A stretch of 64,000 bases of DNA from Nephrocerus scutellatus. Its lineage: Eukaryota; Arthropoda; Insecta; Diptera; Pipunculidae. The translations under genes were made by a program, and so were the position numbers. Every line of letters begins with the position of its first letter. Position 1 is the first letter of the stretch. The stretch is taken from NCBI GenBank assembly GCA_947095585.1, contig OX352765.1, forward strand, positions 25,388,254 to 25,452,253, given 5' to 3'. This document shows, piece by piece, positions 1 to 11,464 of the stretch. The notes beneath the pieces were generated by a model. That model was not told the DNA's origin, ran no database searches, and saw only the letters and a list, made by a program, of their open reading frames with translations.

Positions 1-2016
1 TAATTTTTGATATCAGATATAATCAATCGTATATATTCGCAATTTTACTCGTAATGCATAGTGCGAACCTTCGGCACCTGTAGCGTCTTCTTATCTTTAA
101 TTTGTTCATGCTGACGAAAGTCTCTATCCCCGAGTCGAGCATACGTATTTGCTCATAATGCGATCGGTCATACTTGTGCCGATTTCGAGTTTCATTCAAG
201 TCACAACTTTATGTTCTCGTATAGTGAGTGAAAACATTACTTCCCCTCATCGAATCAACGACACCAACTACGTATTTACTTATTGATGAAACACAACAAA
301 ATAATGACAGAATTACTAAATAAAACTTTTGATAACAGAATTATTGGTTTCACAATAGCCATTCTTGTACGAGTATTTGTATTTAATTATTATTCTCTTA
401 TTCGATTGCTTGACTTCCACGCCACGACAATCCGTAATACAATCATCAAAAAGCCAATAATTTGATATTAAAATTTATAATAATTTGTGGAATATAATGT
501 AGATACTATGTATCTACATACATATTTTTATTTCACCCGATCAATTGATCTCTTTCCCTCTCTCGCGCGCACATACGCGTTAAGTAATTCTTGCTCCTGA
601 TCGATGTTACTCGTATTATTTACTGAAGCTGGAGCTGGAGCTGAAGCTCACCACCAGAGAACGATATTGTACTCATATGTGAAAGAAATACTAATTTCTT
701 GAAATCAAATTAAGTTATGGCGATGGCGATGGCGATAGCGATGTCAATGGTGATAGCGATGATGCACTTACTCACTGACTGACTGACAAAAGATGATCAA
801 TTTATTATTGTTATTATTTTTATTACGATCAATCAATATGGCCAGAGGCCATAATAGGTCGTGTGACAATTGCATTAAAACTGATCAAGTTCAGGCTGTT
901 GTTGTAGCTGATGGTAATGCTTAAAATATGTACGAGTACATACGAATATATTATGATTTTTACGCGATCACTGTCTATATCACTGAAATCTAATGATTTT
1001 TGTAGTGCAGACGTGCGACGTTCTTTGTCGTTGCCTTACAGCAAGCTTTGACGTTAAGTGGATCGATGGTAGTATAAAATGTTAGAAAATAAAACCACCT
1101 TCGGAGATTTGGATTTATTTTTAGACTGCGGAAGCAATTTGCATTTCGTTTTATTATCCCTATACACATTATGCGAAGACATCAGTAAACGCTTTATATA
1201 CATATGTGCGTCTACACACCTCCGTTGTAAGGAGGGAAATAAACTGATTTGCATACAAATTAAAAATAGATCACTTACACTGAAGCAACTAAGCGTTAGA
1301 AGAATTATTGTCAATCAGTCAGAGTTGATCTAAAAATAGCCACATGGATCTATAAATCAATAACGGAATTTTAAAAATGCATTCACTTCTGGACTTTTCA
1401 GGACTGTTCAGACTGTACTCTGTGTCTGTCCATTTAAAAAGACGACAACAAGATGCTCCTTATTAATACTTGGCAGACAGCAGAGGTCCACACTTCTATG
1501 TCTACTTTCAGCCAATAACCTGACTGATACGTGTGTATTTAATAAATTATTTATGATGGCAATAATAAATTAATCGCCTTTTATAACATACATTGTACTC
1601 CTGCTAATGCTGTTGATACTTGATGCTAAGAGGCGTAGCGCAGTGGCTGTATGTCTGTCTGTATCTCATCAATAATTAAGTATTCTATTAAGTAACTCAA
1701 GGGAATTTGTAAGCAGAACTGAATTGTGGAGGATTATTGAAGTAATTAGACTGTGATTTTGAAAGTGGAAAAGTTAAATAAAAGGCGTAACTGCTAATGC
1801 CTTAAGCGTTAAATTCTACTCTTTTTTTTTGTTATGTTACCAAGGTCAGAATTTAACGTTCCTTAAGTATGTTGTTGTTCAAGGTACACTTGCAAAAAAG
1901 AGGACACGAAAGCATAAACTTATATGAATATCTAAGAGTTGTTTCGTCAGCGAAAGAATTAATTAAATTGGAAGTAGCGGAGAGGAGATGATTAATAAAA
2001 ATTAGAAGAAAAAAAA
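1..2016. other. Intergenic DNA without a recognisable gene
   Basis: I see no exon, RNA gene or recognisable transposon in this stretch. It holds only short simple repeats: GCTGGA-like units near 626-650, a degenerate GATGGC hexamer run near 718-768 and ACTG units near 773-788. The longest open frames on both strands overlap each other at 1054-1333 and show no recognisable protein features. Confidence 0.6.
718..768. repeat. Degenerate GATGGC/GCGATG microsatellite
   Basis: Six-base units (gatggc, gatagc, gatgtc) repeat head to tail about eight times with point differences, so this is an old short tandem repeat. No gene overlaps it. Confidence 0.8.
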
Positions 2017-2095
2017 CAACCCATAAAAATTAAAATTTTTCATCTAAATTCTCTAATCGCAGAAATTGATATGGGAGCCCCTCGATCCTGGGCTA
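2017..2095 (+). repeat. Family A repeat, 5' end fragment
   Basis: The fragment begins with caacccataaaaatt and continues to taaattctctaatcg, the same 5' end seen at 17266, 25079 and (inverted) 26031. It then runs into the atgggagcccc core and stops. It is a truncated copy of the multi-copy element described at 24202-25077. Confidence 0.75.
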
Positions 2096-2574
2096 TTTTT
2101 TTTTATTGTAGAAGAAAATCATCGAAACAAACATTTTACATCAGATGTTAAAATTGAAAAAGCTCAGATCATTTTATTCTGAGCACTTAGAGCACGCTCA
2201 TACTCTGAGCAAATAAGAAACACGAGCATTTATCTTGAGAACTCTTTGACTGCTCTGAACTAATTTATGAAAACGCCAAATGACAGAATATTGTGAAAAC
2301 TTGTTGTTCTATCTGTATGTTGATATCGACAACAAAAAAAAAACGACATCAATAAAAATACAATTCAGTATATAATAAAAATGTAAGTTGAAGTAAGCAT
2401 AAAACATTTATGTCTCGTTTCATTTGCTGGGTTCATTTGTGCGTGCGCTAAGATTTCTCTCTCTCTCTCCACCACCAACAAAACCATGCAGCGCAGCCGA
2501 CTGCGCAGCACACACCGCACAAAGTCCATAAAGGGCGATGAATATCTGATGCCAGTACAGATATTTAAAAAATG

Positions 2575-2910
2575 TATAAGGGCCTTGCGGCCGAACCCGG
2601 GACCCGATCACTACCAAATTTTCGAAAAAGTATTGTTTATTGGGTATACACATGTGTGTAAAATTTTAAGAAAATCGGGTAAATTTTTTAAAATTTTTGT
2701 TTGGGAGCCCCCCGACCCCGCAGCCCGAGGGGCCTCAAAATTTAATAAAAAGTGTTGTCTCCGGAAATACGCATGTGTGCAAAATTTCAATAAAATCGGG
2801 CCATGGGAAGTGGGTTAAAAATTGATCGCAAGAATCCACGACAGACGACCGACCGACGACCGACCGACGACCCACGGGCAAGTGAAGTTAATATAGAGAA
2901 TTTAAAAAAG
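2575..2910 (+). repeat. Family A repeat, 3' part
   Basis: Two core units (a GC-rich gagccccccgaccccg block followed by aaaagtgttgtctccgg and a TACACATGTG motif) lead into the diagnostic 3' end, gggttaaaaattgatcgcaag and gttaatatagagaattt. The variable segment before the 3' end is a GACC/GACGACC short tandem run at about 2835-2880 instead of the CCAG run seen in other copies. The open frames over this element are by-products of its repeats, not genes. Confidence 0.75.
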
Positions 2911-3049
2911 AATCAAAATAGAGCCTTGGGAGACGCCAGCGTTTATCCGGTGAACATTTGATTCGAAACCGTCCAATACACTCTGGATTGAATGGTCATA
3001 AAGGTTGCTATAATACTCCAAATAAGCAGGGTTTAATCATATAGCTTTG

Positions 3050-4035
3050 AATATATCGACTGCAACAACTCGCTAGACTGTTTCCTCTTTTTCGGTGAAC
3101 TTTGTCATAAGGAAAACGAATGTCTGCTTGGCAATAACGGGTGCAATGCGCTCTATTTCGGCAGATGCTCTCAATACACTGCTAATTCTGCCACCACTAG
3201 ATCTAGTTACTCAGATGGAAGCGGTAAAAACTTTATGTCGAGTTCGTAAGAATAAGGTCTGGCATGATGGGCATAAGAGTTTGCACTGAAACATACTCCA
3301 TAAAGTTTCGGAACATATTTCTACGCCCCTATTGACTGTGGATAGTACTGTGCCCTTTCTTATGTTAAATAGATGATATAAAGTCCAACACCCTAGCAGG
3401 GAAAGTTGGTAAATCTCAACTGAAATCCTTAGGGAATTTGAACTAATATTCTTAACCGACGGTTCCCTAACTGATAAGGAACTTAGATTAGAATTCTAAG
3501 GAGGCATTTGTACTTGAAAAATTGTCAACTGTCTCTAAAAAGATAGAAGGACAAAACCTTGCAATATGTAGTGATAGCCAAGCTGCTCTACTAGCATTGG
3601 AATCACCTTATGTCAACTCGAAGATTATTCTGGAATATAAGAAAATAATGAACTGATGGAATTCTGTGACTCTTTTTTGGGTTCCGAGCTATACAATAAT
3701 AAAAGGAAATTAATCTGCTGATGCATTCGCAAGAAGTGGTTCTTCCAATGTTCCTACTGGTCTGGAACCAATATTAGGCTTGAGTCAGGCAAGCTTAACT
3801 ATTTGTATTCGAAGATTTATGGAAGCCGAACAGGAGCACTGTTGGAAGTACATGTAGAATCACAAATCAATTTATGTATAGGCCGAACAAACACACCGCC
3901 AAATTTATTTTAAGAATATCTAGAAGGAACTGTCGGAGCATGGTCGGTTTACTTACAGAGCATAACCCGACTAGAGGTAATAGGTTCAAGTTGGGATTGG
4001 ATCCAACATGTAAGTCCTACCTCGAAGAAGCAGAA
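3050..4035 (+). mobile_element. LINE fragment with RNase H domain (LOA/I-like, 'LINE-1' here)
   Basis: Conceptual translation with several frame breaks gives the tail of a non-LTR retrotransposon polyprotein. It shows a segment reading LNTLLILPPLDL, matching the post-RT region of the copy at 7480-9660. It is followed by an RNase H domain with CSDSQAALLALES, then WVPSYTIIKGN and SADAFARSGSS, the usual W-V-P-G-H / G-N-x-x-A-D-x-x-A-R pattern with the GH lost. A final segment near 3955-4030 keeps the LTGHNPTRG-like motif seen downstream of RNase H in these elements. Stops and frameshifts make it dead. The clade assignment is from family knowledge and is provisional. Confidence 0.7.
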
Positions 4036-4050
4036 ACAACTATATAAATA

Positions 4051-4696
4051 TCTTTATATATGTATTTCTACTGTACGTGTGTATGTCACTGAACTCCTCC
4101 TAAACGGCTACCCCGATTTGAATGAATTTTTTGGTATGCGTTTGGGTGACGCCCTGGATGGTTAAGATTCACAAATCAGCCCGGCAGATGGCGCTCTTAT
4201 CTTTTTTTTCCGAAAATTCTTATTTATGGAACGATTTGGCTCAAATTCACACCATAGAATATTTATATTTAAATAAAAAGAAAGTCGTTGGCAAAATTTG
4301 GACCCGATAGGGGTGGAAAATGTAGTTTCCCTGTATATGATCTTCATATAAAGAATATTCGAACAAGTGTAAATTTTTTGCCTGTATAAGTGTCGATTCT
4401 ATAGTTTTCTGGATTGGTGAGTTGGTTAGTTAGTGGGGTGTAAGTGGGCGTGGCGTCAGTGGGCGGGGGTCAGTGGGATGGGTCAGCCGGGAGCGCGGGT
4501 GTAAGTGGTCGTGGCATCAGTGGGCGGGGGTCAGTGGGATGGGACAGCAGGGAAATGCCGGGAATTTCTGCTAATACTGATGTGACTAATACTGTGACGC
4601 GATATCGCAAAACAAATAGCTTTTCACAAGTTCACAAAACGATCACAAACAAATTTATTAAAAGTGGGACAGGACAACGTCTTTCGGGTCAGCTAG
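4051..4696 (+). mobile_element. Non-autonomous Helitron
   Basis: The element begins with TC at 4051 and ends with CTAG at 4693-4696. It is flanked by A on the left and T on the right, the insertion pattern typical of Helitrons. The 5' part carries gtcactgaactcctcctaaa, and the 3' part carries gacaggacaacgtctttcgg just before the CTAG, both typical of insect Helitrons as I know them. It has no transposase. Inside is a 61-bp G-rich direct repeat in two copies (starting at 4438 and 4499). Confidence 0.75.
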
Positions 4697-4750
4697 TATA
4701 TATATATATATATATACTATTCATATATATATATATATATATATATATTC
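4697..4750. repeat. TA microsatellite
   Basis: Two near-pure TA runs separated by a short non-TA island lie directly after the Helitron end. This fits insertion of the Helitron into a TA-rich target. Confidence 0.85.
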
Positions 4751-4924
4751 GAAGAAAGAAAAACTTCGATCATTGAAACTATATCAAGTCCTTCACTATC
4801 TAAAGGTAACGAAGAGATGTCCATAGTGAACTCAATGGAAACGACTACAATGGACCGACGGTCTGAGTGCTTTGGTGCTGTTTTTTCGAACTGTCACACC
4901 AACCCATCACACCACTACATAATT

Positions 4925-5967
4925 TAGAGGTCTGCAATGAATGTCTTAGAACATGTTTCAAGACATTCATTATTATTTGGGTTCCCATCATTATTGTACT
5001 CTAAGCTTGAAATCCAAAACGAATAGTTCACCTAGTGCTTGTTTGTCAAATGGGTAGTACACCCATTCTCAACAAAATGTTTAGTGCAGTGTACTCACAA
5101 AGAATAGGTTAAGTACACTGAGTACACCGAGTATAGTACAAGTACACTGAGTATACTGAGTACACTGAGTACACTGAGTACACTGAATACCCTGAGTACT
5201 CACTTATGAATGAATGATTCATTCATTTATAGGCTTTGGTAATTATTCAGCAGGATTCTACTGAAGAAAACTGGCTGTAATCAATAAATTAATAATAAAG
5301 GAAACAAAAATAAAGATTATCGTTGTAATCTTGGCTAGAGCCATTGCAAGTTTTGCTGTAACTGTATCGGAATGAATGAAACAGTCGTTTTAAACAGTTA
5401 CTTAGTTGTTGTTTTTTATTTACCAATAACAAACACATGTGTTTGTGTGTCGCAGATTGCTATGAGCGTGTAAATCGAAATCTCTATTAGTATTTTTCAC
5501 CATTTACGTTTACTGTGTTTTTTCGTATAATTATGTTTTAGCTAAATAAAACATATAATACAAATAATTTATTTAAAAATGAATTATTTTTTTAGCGATA
5601 TTGTCTAGTAGTATAAGCCTAGACACCAAGTTAGTTCTTATGTGAGTGTTAAGAGTTAACTCAGTGCATTCAGTGTACTCGGTGTACTCGGTGCACTCGG
5701 TGCACTCGGTGTACTCGGTGTACTCATTGCATTTTTAGCAGTTATTAATTCACACGTTTTGTTTGGATAGAGTATTCAAATGCAAAAGAGAATCAAACAG
5801 TGTACTCGTTTTGGTTTGTGGTGATCGAATGTTGTACAGTGTTTGTTTCATAGGAATGGGTACTCGATTTCAGTGCACACTAGTTCGTATTATTGCAATG
5901 AATAGAGTACACTGAAGTACTGTACCCTATCGCAGAGAGCAAATAAATGTATTCATGCAGACCTCTA
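4925..5967. mobile_element. Terminal-inverted-repeat element with inverted decamer arrays
   Basis: A perfect 12-bp terminal inverted repeat, TAGAGGTCTGCA, opens at 4925 and closes at 5956-5967, and the following TGAAT is also shared. Just inside the left end is a hairpin (aatgaatgtctt pairing with aagacattcatt). Inside are two arrays of a roughly 10-bp unit: gtacactgag units at about 5100-5205 and the complementary gtactcggt units at about 5660-5735, so the arrays face each other. The ends resemble hAT-type termini, but I see no clear 8-bp target duplication and no transposase. It is a non-autonomous DNA element or foldback element. Confidence 0.65.
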
Positions 5968-7479
5968 CGGTATATATACCATAAGATCATCGAAAACTGT
6001 ACTGGTGGTCGCTATGAGAGGCATAGTATGATTTTCTATCCTTCCGGCATTGCCTGCTTTTCTCGTTTCTGCCATTAGAATAGTCTAAAATCGTGACGAT
6101 AGTAACAACATTGTAATATTAAGTGCAAGTGCAAGTTGGGGTAATCCTAAATTTCGAACCTGTGCGGCATTTCTCAATACACGAATGTGAATTACGGGTC
6201 CCTACATCCCGTATTGAAAAAAATGTGAAGTGGAATTTTTCCCAAACATTCCACTCGATTGACTAGACACTAGACAGTAGTCAGCAAAAGACTGATAGTG
6301 CACCACAACAATCAGCTACATACTCGTACTTATCTAAGCATACATTACGACGCGAGATAGAAGCATGCTCGTATCTCGTATGTACAAGTATGTGCTCATT
6401 GTGCAGATATCGCAGCGACCGCTTGGCGCGCGGCACGCATAATATGCAACGATTGTCGTCGGCTCGTCGAGATCTCCTCGACATCAAAAATCTTTCCACA
6501 CAATATGCAATGCATCGTTTGATTTATATCGCGATCGTGGCATCACTAATTGACTTATGGAAGGGCCACAACTAGTGGTGGAGTACTAGTAAGTATAGTG
6601 TACTTGGCGCCAGGCGCCATGCATTTAGCATTTTAGCACAGCGAATGCTTCCAAATGATTGATGTGCGTTTATTGCTATTATCATCATCATCGCCATTGG
6701 CTAACATTTACACACGATTAATTATTATTAGAAGGAATTATAGCAATCAGCATAGTTGCTGTTATTAAATTCATTTCATCTGCGTCGCATCGCATGGTTG
6801 CATCTCTATAGACCCAACGAGATCAGATCGTGCAGTCGTCGTCGTCGTCCCCAACAAATAATAAGACATTCATTCATAAGTATATGGAATGCATCTCCAC
6901 TCGTGTATATGTACTTACTTGTACATGTGGTTTATATTTCGGATGAACCGATCAGACAGTTATTAATATTTTTCTCTAAGCGAATTTCAAGCTCATCAAC
7001 AATAAGGATCTGTTATTGTTCTTTAGGTTCAAAATGTCGAATGTTGTCTTTTATTATGTAAACTATTGAAAATGTTTATATGTATAAAATTGGCCAATTT
7101 TTAAGATATGTATAATTATTTTTGAATTTAATGTAAGATTGTATACCTTTCGCTTTGATTTTCTATTGTGTATTTCCACCAGTCTCCTTCGCCTTCTACA
7201 TCTCGTTCTTTATTCTATACGGTCTGCTGTTCAATTTGATTCAATTCGGTTCAGCCCGTTTCCGTGCTAATTGATTCTAATTTATGCAGATCAAGAAACA
7301 ATCGACGTTGCAAATAAAGAATTTTAATTGACCCAATGAGTTAAGTGATGATTGAATGATTGAAACAATTCTTTACATACAAAGAACATTTTTAATGTTG
7401 ACGCAAAATTGTTGGTTTTCCCAGTGAAAGCCAAACGTTTATCCTGGAGACTGGAAAAGAATCTTCCGAGGCATCTAGG
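5968..7479. other. Intergenic DNA, nothing recognised
   Basis: No exon, RNA gene or repeat family is recognised. Open frames near 6281-6575 and 6756-7061 lie antiparallel to each other or lack any recognisable motif. Confidence 0.5.
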
Positions 7480-9660
7480 TTAAGAAAAATTCTCTCAACC
7501 AATCCGATGATGCCTAGTTGTTTGAAAAAAAGCAAATCGCTCGTAGACTACCTCTAGCGAAGAACCGCTTAATCTACTTCTAGATATCCACTTTCCGGGT
7601 AGCTCCCATGTTATCAGTAATGTTAACCTAAACAGGTTAAACACAATTACAACTATATCCCAAGATCTGATAAGTAAGGACAAACTGACACACAAACATA
7701 GCTTCAAACCATACAAATCTGCAGGACCAGATGGCATAATTCCTGCCGAACTACAAATGACTTCGGATATTATCCTTCCTTTGTTATAGCCAATCATAAA
7801 GAGTCGTCTTCATCTGGCCCACACTCCTGTTTTATGAAGGGAAGTGAATGTAGTTTTCATAACCATTGCCGGAAAATGCTGTCATGTAAGTCCAATACAC
7901 CTCAGACACATCAGTCTACCATAGTTCCTTTTAAATCCACTGGAAAGACTGATTGATATTCACGTACGCACTAGCGTTGACAAGAGACTCCTGGCTACTG
8001 ATCATCTGATCAACATGCGTATTGCAAGGGCAAATCCGTAGAAACAGCCCTGCTCACGCAGTACAGCGTGAACTATTCGTCGTCGTAACCCAAAGGCCCA
8101 AAGTCGGCAGCCCATGCGATCAGTATTACTACAAACTATTACATTCTATAGAACATTCACTACACTACAAGGAGTACACAATTGAAGGCGCTTTCAACAA
8201 CGTCAATACATCTGCGATCGCGGATGCTCTGTCGGCTGTGAGGGTAGATGACTCACTTGGTGAATTGATTAATCTTCTGCTGACAAATCGGATTATCAAT
8301 TCAAAACTGAGTGTGACGTCTGCCAAAAGATCTGTCTGCAGAGGAACCCCGGAAGCCGGAGTCCTATCCCCGATTTTATAGAACTTAGTTGTGAATGAGC
8401 TGCTGATATGTCTGAAAAGGGAGGTCTTCGGAGTTGGTCGCTTATGTGGATAACGTTGCCATCTCAGAAAAGCACACGAATACTTTAAAGGAACTCCTAC
8501 AGAATGCTCTCAACAAACTAATGATATGGGCAGATAGTTGTTGTTTAGCAGTAAACCCCAACAAAACTGAACTTGTCCTCTTCTCTAGGAAATACAAAAT
8601 CCCACATATGAGCATCTCTCTATCTAGGGCATAAGCTTAACTTTTCTTGAAGAAGTTAAGTACCTGGGTCTTATTCTGGAAAAAAAGCTATGCTGGAAAC
8701 CAAACATTCAAGAAAGAGTTCGTAAAGCCACAGTGGGCATTTTTTTCTACGTGAGAACTCTGCCCAGCCCATAAAATTTAAAAATTTTCTTGTAAATTCA
8801 CCATAATTCACAGTAGATTGTCTAATCGGAATAAAATTGAGTTAATTTTTAAAAGAATTATATGGGAGTCCTTCGGTCCTGTCGCCTTTTACAAAAAGTG
8901 TTGCCCATCGGATATACAGTGTTGTCCATCGGAGATACACATACGTATACGTTGGTTAAAAATTGATCAAAAGACTTGGTCCGGCAGACAGCCAGCCACA
9001 CGGGCACGCGAAGTTAATATAGAGAATTTAAAAAGTCATTGCAAAAAGATGGGGTCTTCAACCCTATATAACTCATTGGCTATATACAGCGGTAGTAAGA
9101 AATACACTTCTTTACGGTTTGGCTGTATGGTGGATTGCCTTAGAAAAACTGTAAATCGTGACATGGTAAGCAAAGTCCAAAGATCAGCTTGTTTATGTGT
9201 GAGCAAAGCACCTCGTACAACTCCCTCCGATGCACTAGACATTCTATTCAACCTTGCACCACTCGACATTTTCAGTACACAAGTACCCGCTAGCGCTTAC
9301 AGCGCTAAGATGCCGATCATCGCTCAATGAGATGACGAAGCAGTTTAACTTTCACCTGTGTTGGATGCCAGGGCATATAGACGTTCCCAGAAATTGTAAG
9401 GGTAATGAATTCGCCAAACATGGAGCTACACTGATCATTTTACCTGAAAATTGTTCTTTAGACTACATGCAAAGTCATGTTAAAGCGTGGTGCTACCGAA
9501 AAAATTATCTATCTATACAACGTAACTAACGAGGTGACTAATTGGTTGCTCCATTTTTGGAGATGGCCGAACTTCGACCTCAATAGTTGTTTAGCCAGCT
9601 GTGTGGCATGTGATCCCATCTTATTTAAACCACATTTGCTCCGAGTCAACTCTTCTAATT
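7480..9660 (+). mobile_element. Degenerate LINE-1 copy: RT, RNase H, interrupted by family A
   Basis: This is the longest plus-strand copy of the LOA/I-like LINE. From left to right there is a degraded region before RT. The RT fingers/palm follow, with AFNNVNTSAIADAL and GTPEAGVLSPIL (normally G-x-P-Q-G). Next come a mutated catalytic box reading YVDN instead of YADD, NPNKTELVLFSRKYK, and the thumb-side segment IQERVRKATV. After the nested repeat at 8766-9034 the frame resumes with LYNSLAIYSGSKK and SKVQRSACLCVSKAPRTTP. An RNase H remnant, CWMPGHIDVPRNCKGNEFAKHG, lies at about 9355-9425. Many stops make it inactive. The minus-strand copy at 42374-44470 shares the same segments. Confidence 0.75.
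8766..9034 (+). repeat. Family A repeat nested in a LINE
   Basis: The copy starts at cccataaaatttaaaa and ends at gttaatatagagaattt. It contains the gttgcccatcgg unit twice and a CCAGCCA-type variable segment. It splits the LINE frame between the sequences matching 'KATVALF' and 'CKKAIGS' of the uninterrupted copy at 43459-43653, so the insertion is younger than the LINE. Confidence 0.8.
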
Positions 9661-10298
9661 AACCTCAAAAATAATCAGTCTACAAGGTCCGTTAGCGATC
9701 CCCATTGACTGTGACTGCGTTGCAAGCGTCAATGAAGAAGAAGTATATTAGCCCATACTACCTCTCCAGCATAATACCCGCACCTAACACTCAATTTTTG
9801 TGTGTGTAATTTCATTTCGTGAATAGACTAACCCAAATGCGACAATTTTACCATTGAGCCAGAAATGGGCTCGATTCATGCACGTAAAGTTGTTTCCACC
9901 TAAAGGGCCCAGCCCATAGAATCCTTTCTGTACGTTGCGGCGATGCATGCAACTGAAAGTTCGATTAAATACACGCTTTGTTATGGGCAAAGCATGTGAC
10001 GGAAACGACGCAAAAAGTTGACCAACTTTTAACTTTTCTTTCCGGCAAATGCTTTGACAGTTCTCTCACAGCAGTTTGAAGTTTATTTTTTTTGTCTGTA
10101 CGGCGACAACGTATTCATTGGATCACCTCTTTGCGTTACATACGGCAATGTCAACGAATGCGTCGATGCAACCGGCTGGGTTCTATGGGCTGGGTCCTTA
10201 ACTCCTAATGAGAATATCATAAAAAAAAATTTGATAATTTTCAAAAGTTGTTGAAGAGTCTAATATTCCATGATTATGTAGCAAGTATACATTAGTTA

Positions 10299-10516
10299 GT
10301 GGGCGCCATGGCAGTGGTTACTGCGTTAGAATTCGAATTCTAATACATAAAACACGGTTCCACCTCTCACAATTGTCTAAGACCAATAACTGACATAGAA
10401 AGCTTCTCGAGTCGTCTTTTGGCATAAATAAATTTGTGTACAAAATTTTGTAAGCACAAAACGAGAATGGCTTCGAGAAGCTAGGCTCTGGACCAAAAAA
10501 CACTATTATTATCGAC
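10299..10516 (+). repeat. tRNA-derived SINE, degraded plus-strand copy
   Basis: The head gggcgccatggcagtgg is an A-box-like segment, and gaattcgaattc about 27 bases later sits where a B box belongs. Downstream, ggttccacctctc, gaaagcttctc, caaaattttgtaagcac and ggctctggacc align in order with the better-preserved copies at 38644-38952 and 54516-54813 read on their minus strand. It ends in the family's attattat tail. It is strongly diverged and has no visible target-site duplication. Confidence 0.6.
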
Positions 10517-10700
10517 GCGTTGAAACGTCAAACAACCCACAGCCAACTTCACGAACAGCCGAAAAAGCCTGCTGGAAAAATTTGACGTTCCAATTATGGC
10601 AATAAATTTATTCGTAAGAAGTTTTCCTTCTAACTTCTAAAATATGGTTAATAATAAAAATACTTAAAATTCTCCAAAGAACAAACATAATTCCATTGTA

Positions 10701-10931
10701 CAAGGTGGGGAAAAGTAATGTTATAATGGGAAAGTGCCAAAATTTTTGCAAATGGGGTCAAATATCATTGTGCTTTGACATTTATGTTGTAAAAATATAG
10801 AGAAAAGTTGAAAATAACCAATGGGGCGATACACACGTAAAGAGCATGCAATTATTGTTAATTGTTATTTTTTTCATTTCTAACAAAATAGCAGCCTACT
10901 CACATTATGACATTACATTTGCCCCACCTTG
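10701..10931. mobile_element. MITE with about 30-bp terminal inverted repeats
   Basis: The left end CAAGGTGGGGAAAAGTAATG pairs with the right end cattacatttgccccaccttg. The match extends through TTATAATG/CATTATGA, giving roughly 30 bp of TIR with a few mismatches. The 231-bp interior has no open frame. The flanks (cattgta, catgtag) are not an exact duplication, so I do not assign a superfamily. Confidence 0.7.
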
Positions 10932-11464
10932 CATGTAGCATTGTCGTTGAACTATCCTTCAACTTTGCGTTATGTTCTGCTAGCATCAGACGGATGGATG
11001 GCCTCTAAAAATGCAATGTTGAGAAACAATAATTTTTGTTCACATTATGGGTAATTAATTATTATTAAATGAAAACCAATATCAAAATATTATTGCTTAA
11101 TATTCGCTTAAAACAACAACAAAAATGCATGGAAATATGTCGCGCAGAACGATATTTTGTTGCATCATGCATAAAACATAGGCCGAAGGCAGATCGATCG
11201 ATCGATGAAAAAGCTCAGCTTGTTCCAGTCAAATATGTAAACATTGCTTGCTGCACATGTCCGATTATGAGTACACTAATTAACAACAAAACTCACCCAT
11301 ACATATATGTACATACATATGTATGCAGCGCAGTATCAGAAAAAATGCCGCCGAAACATTGATAAGGAATGGCAGCGTGCGCTTTCTCGTATCGTTGTTA
11401 TTTTTATTGTTTTGCCAATGATGTTAATTTTAATATTAATTTTTATCTCGTTTTTTATTTGCAG

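Noticed and set aside
1626..1660. gaggcgtagcgcagtggctg, a good tRNA A-box match
   Set aside because: No B box follows at a tRNA- or SINE-like distance and no other SINE blocks are present. At most it is a decayed head fragment.
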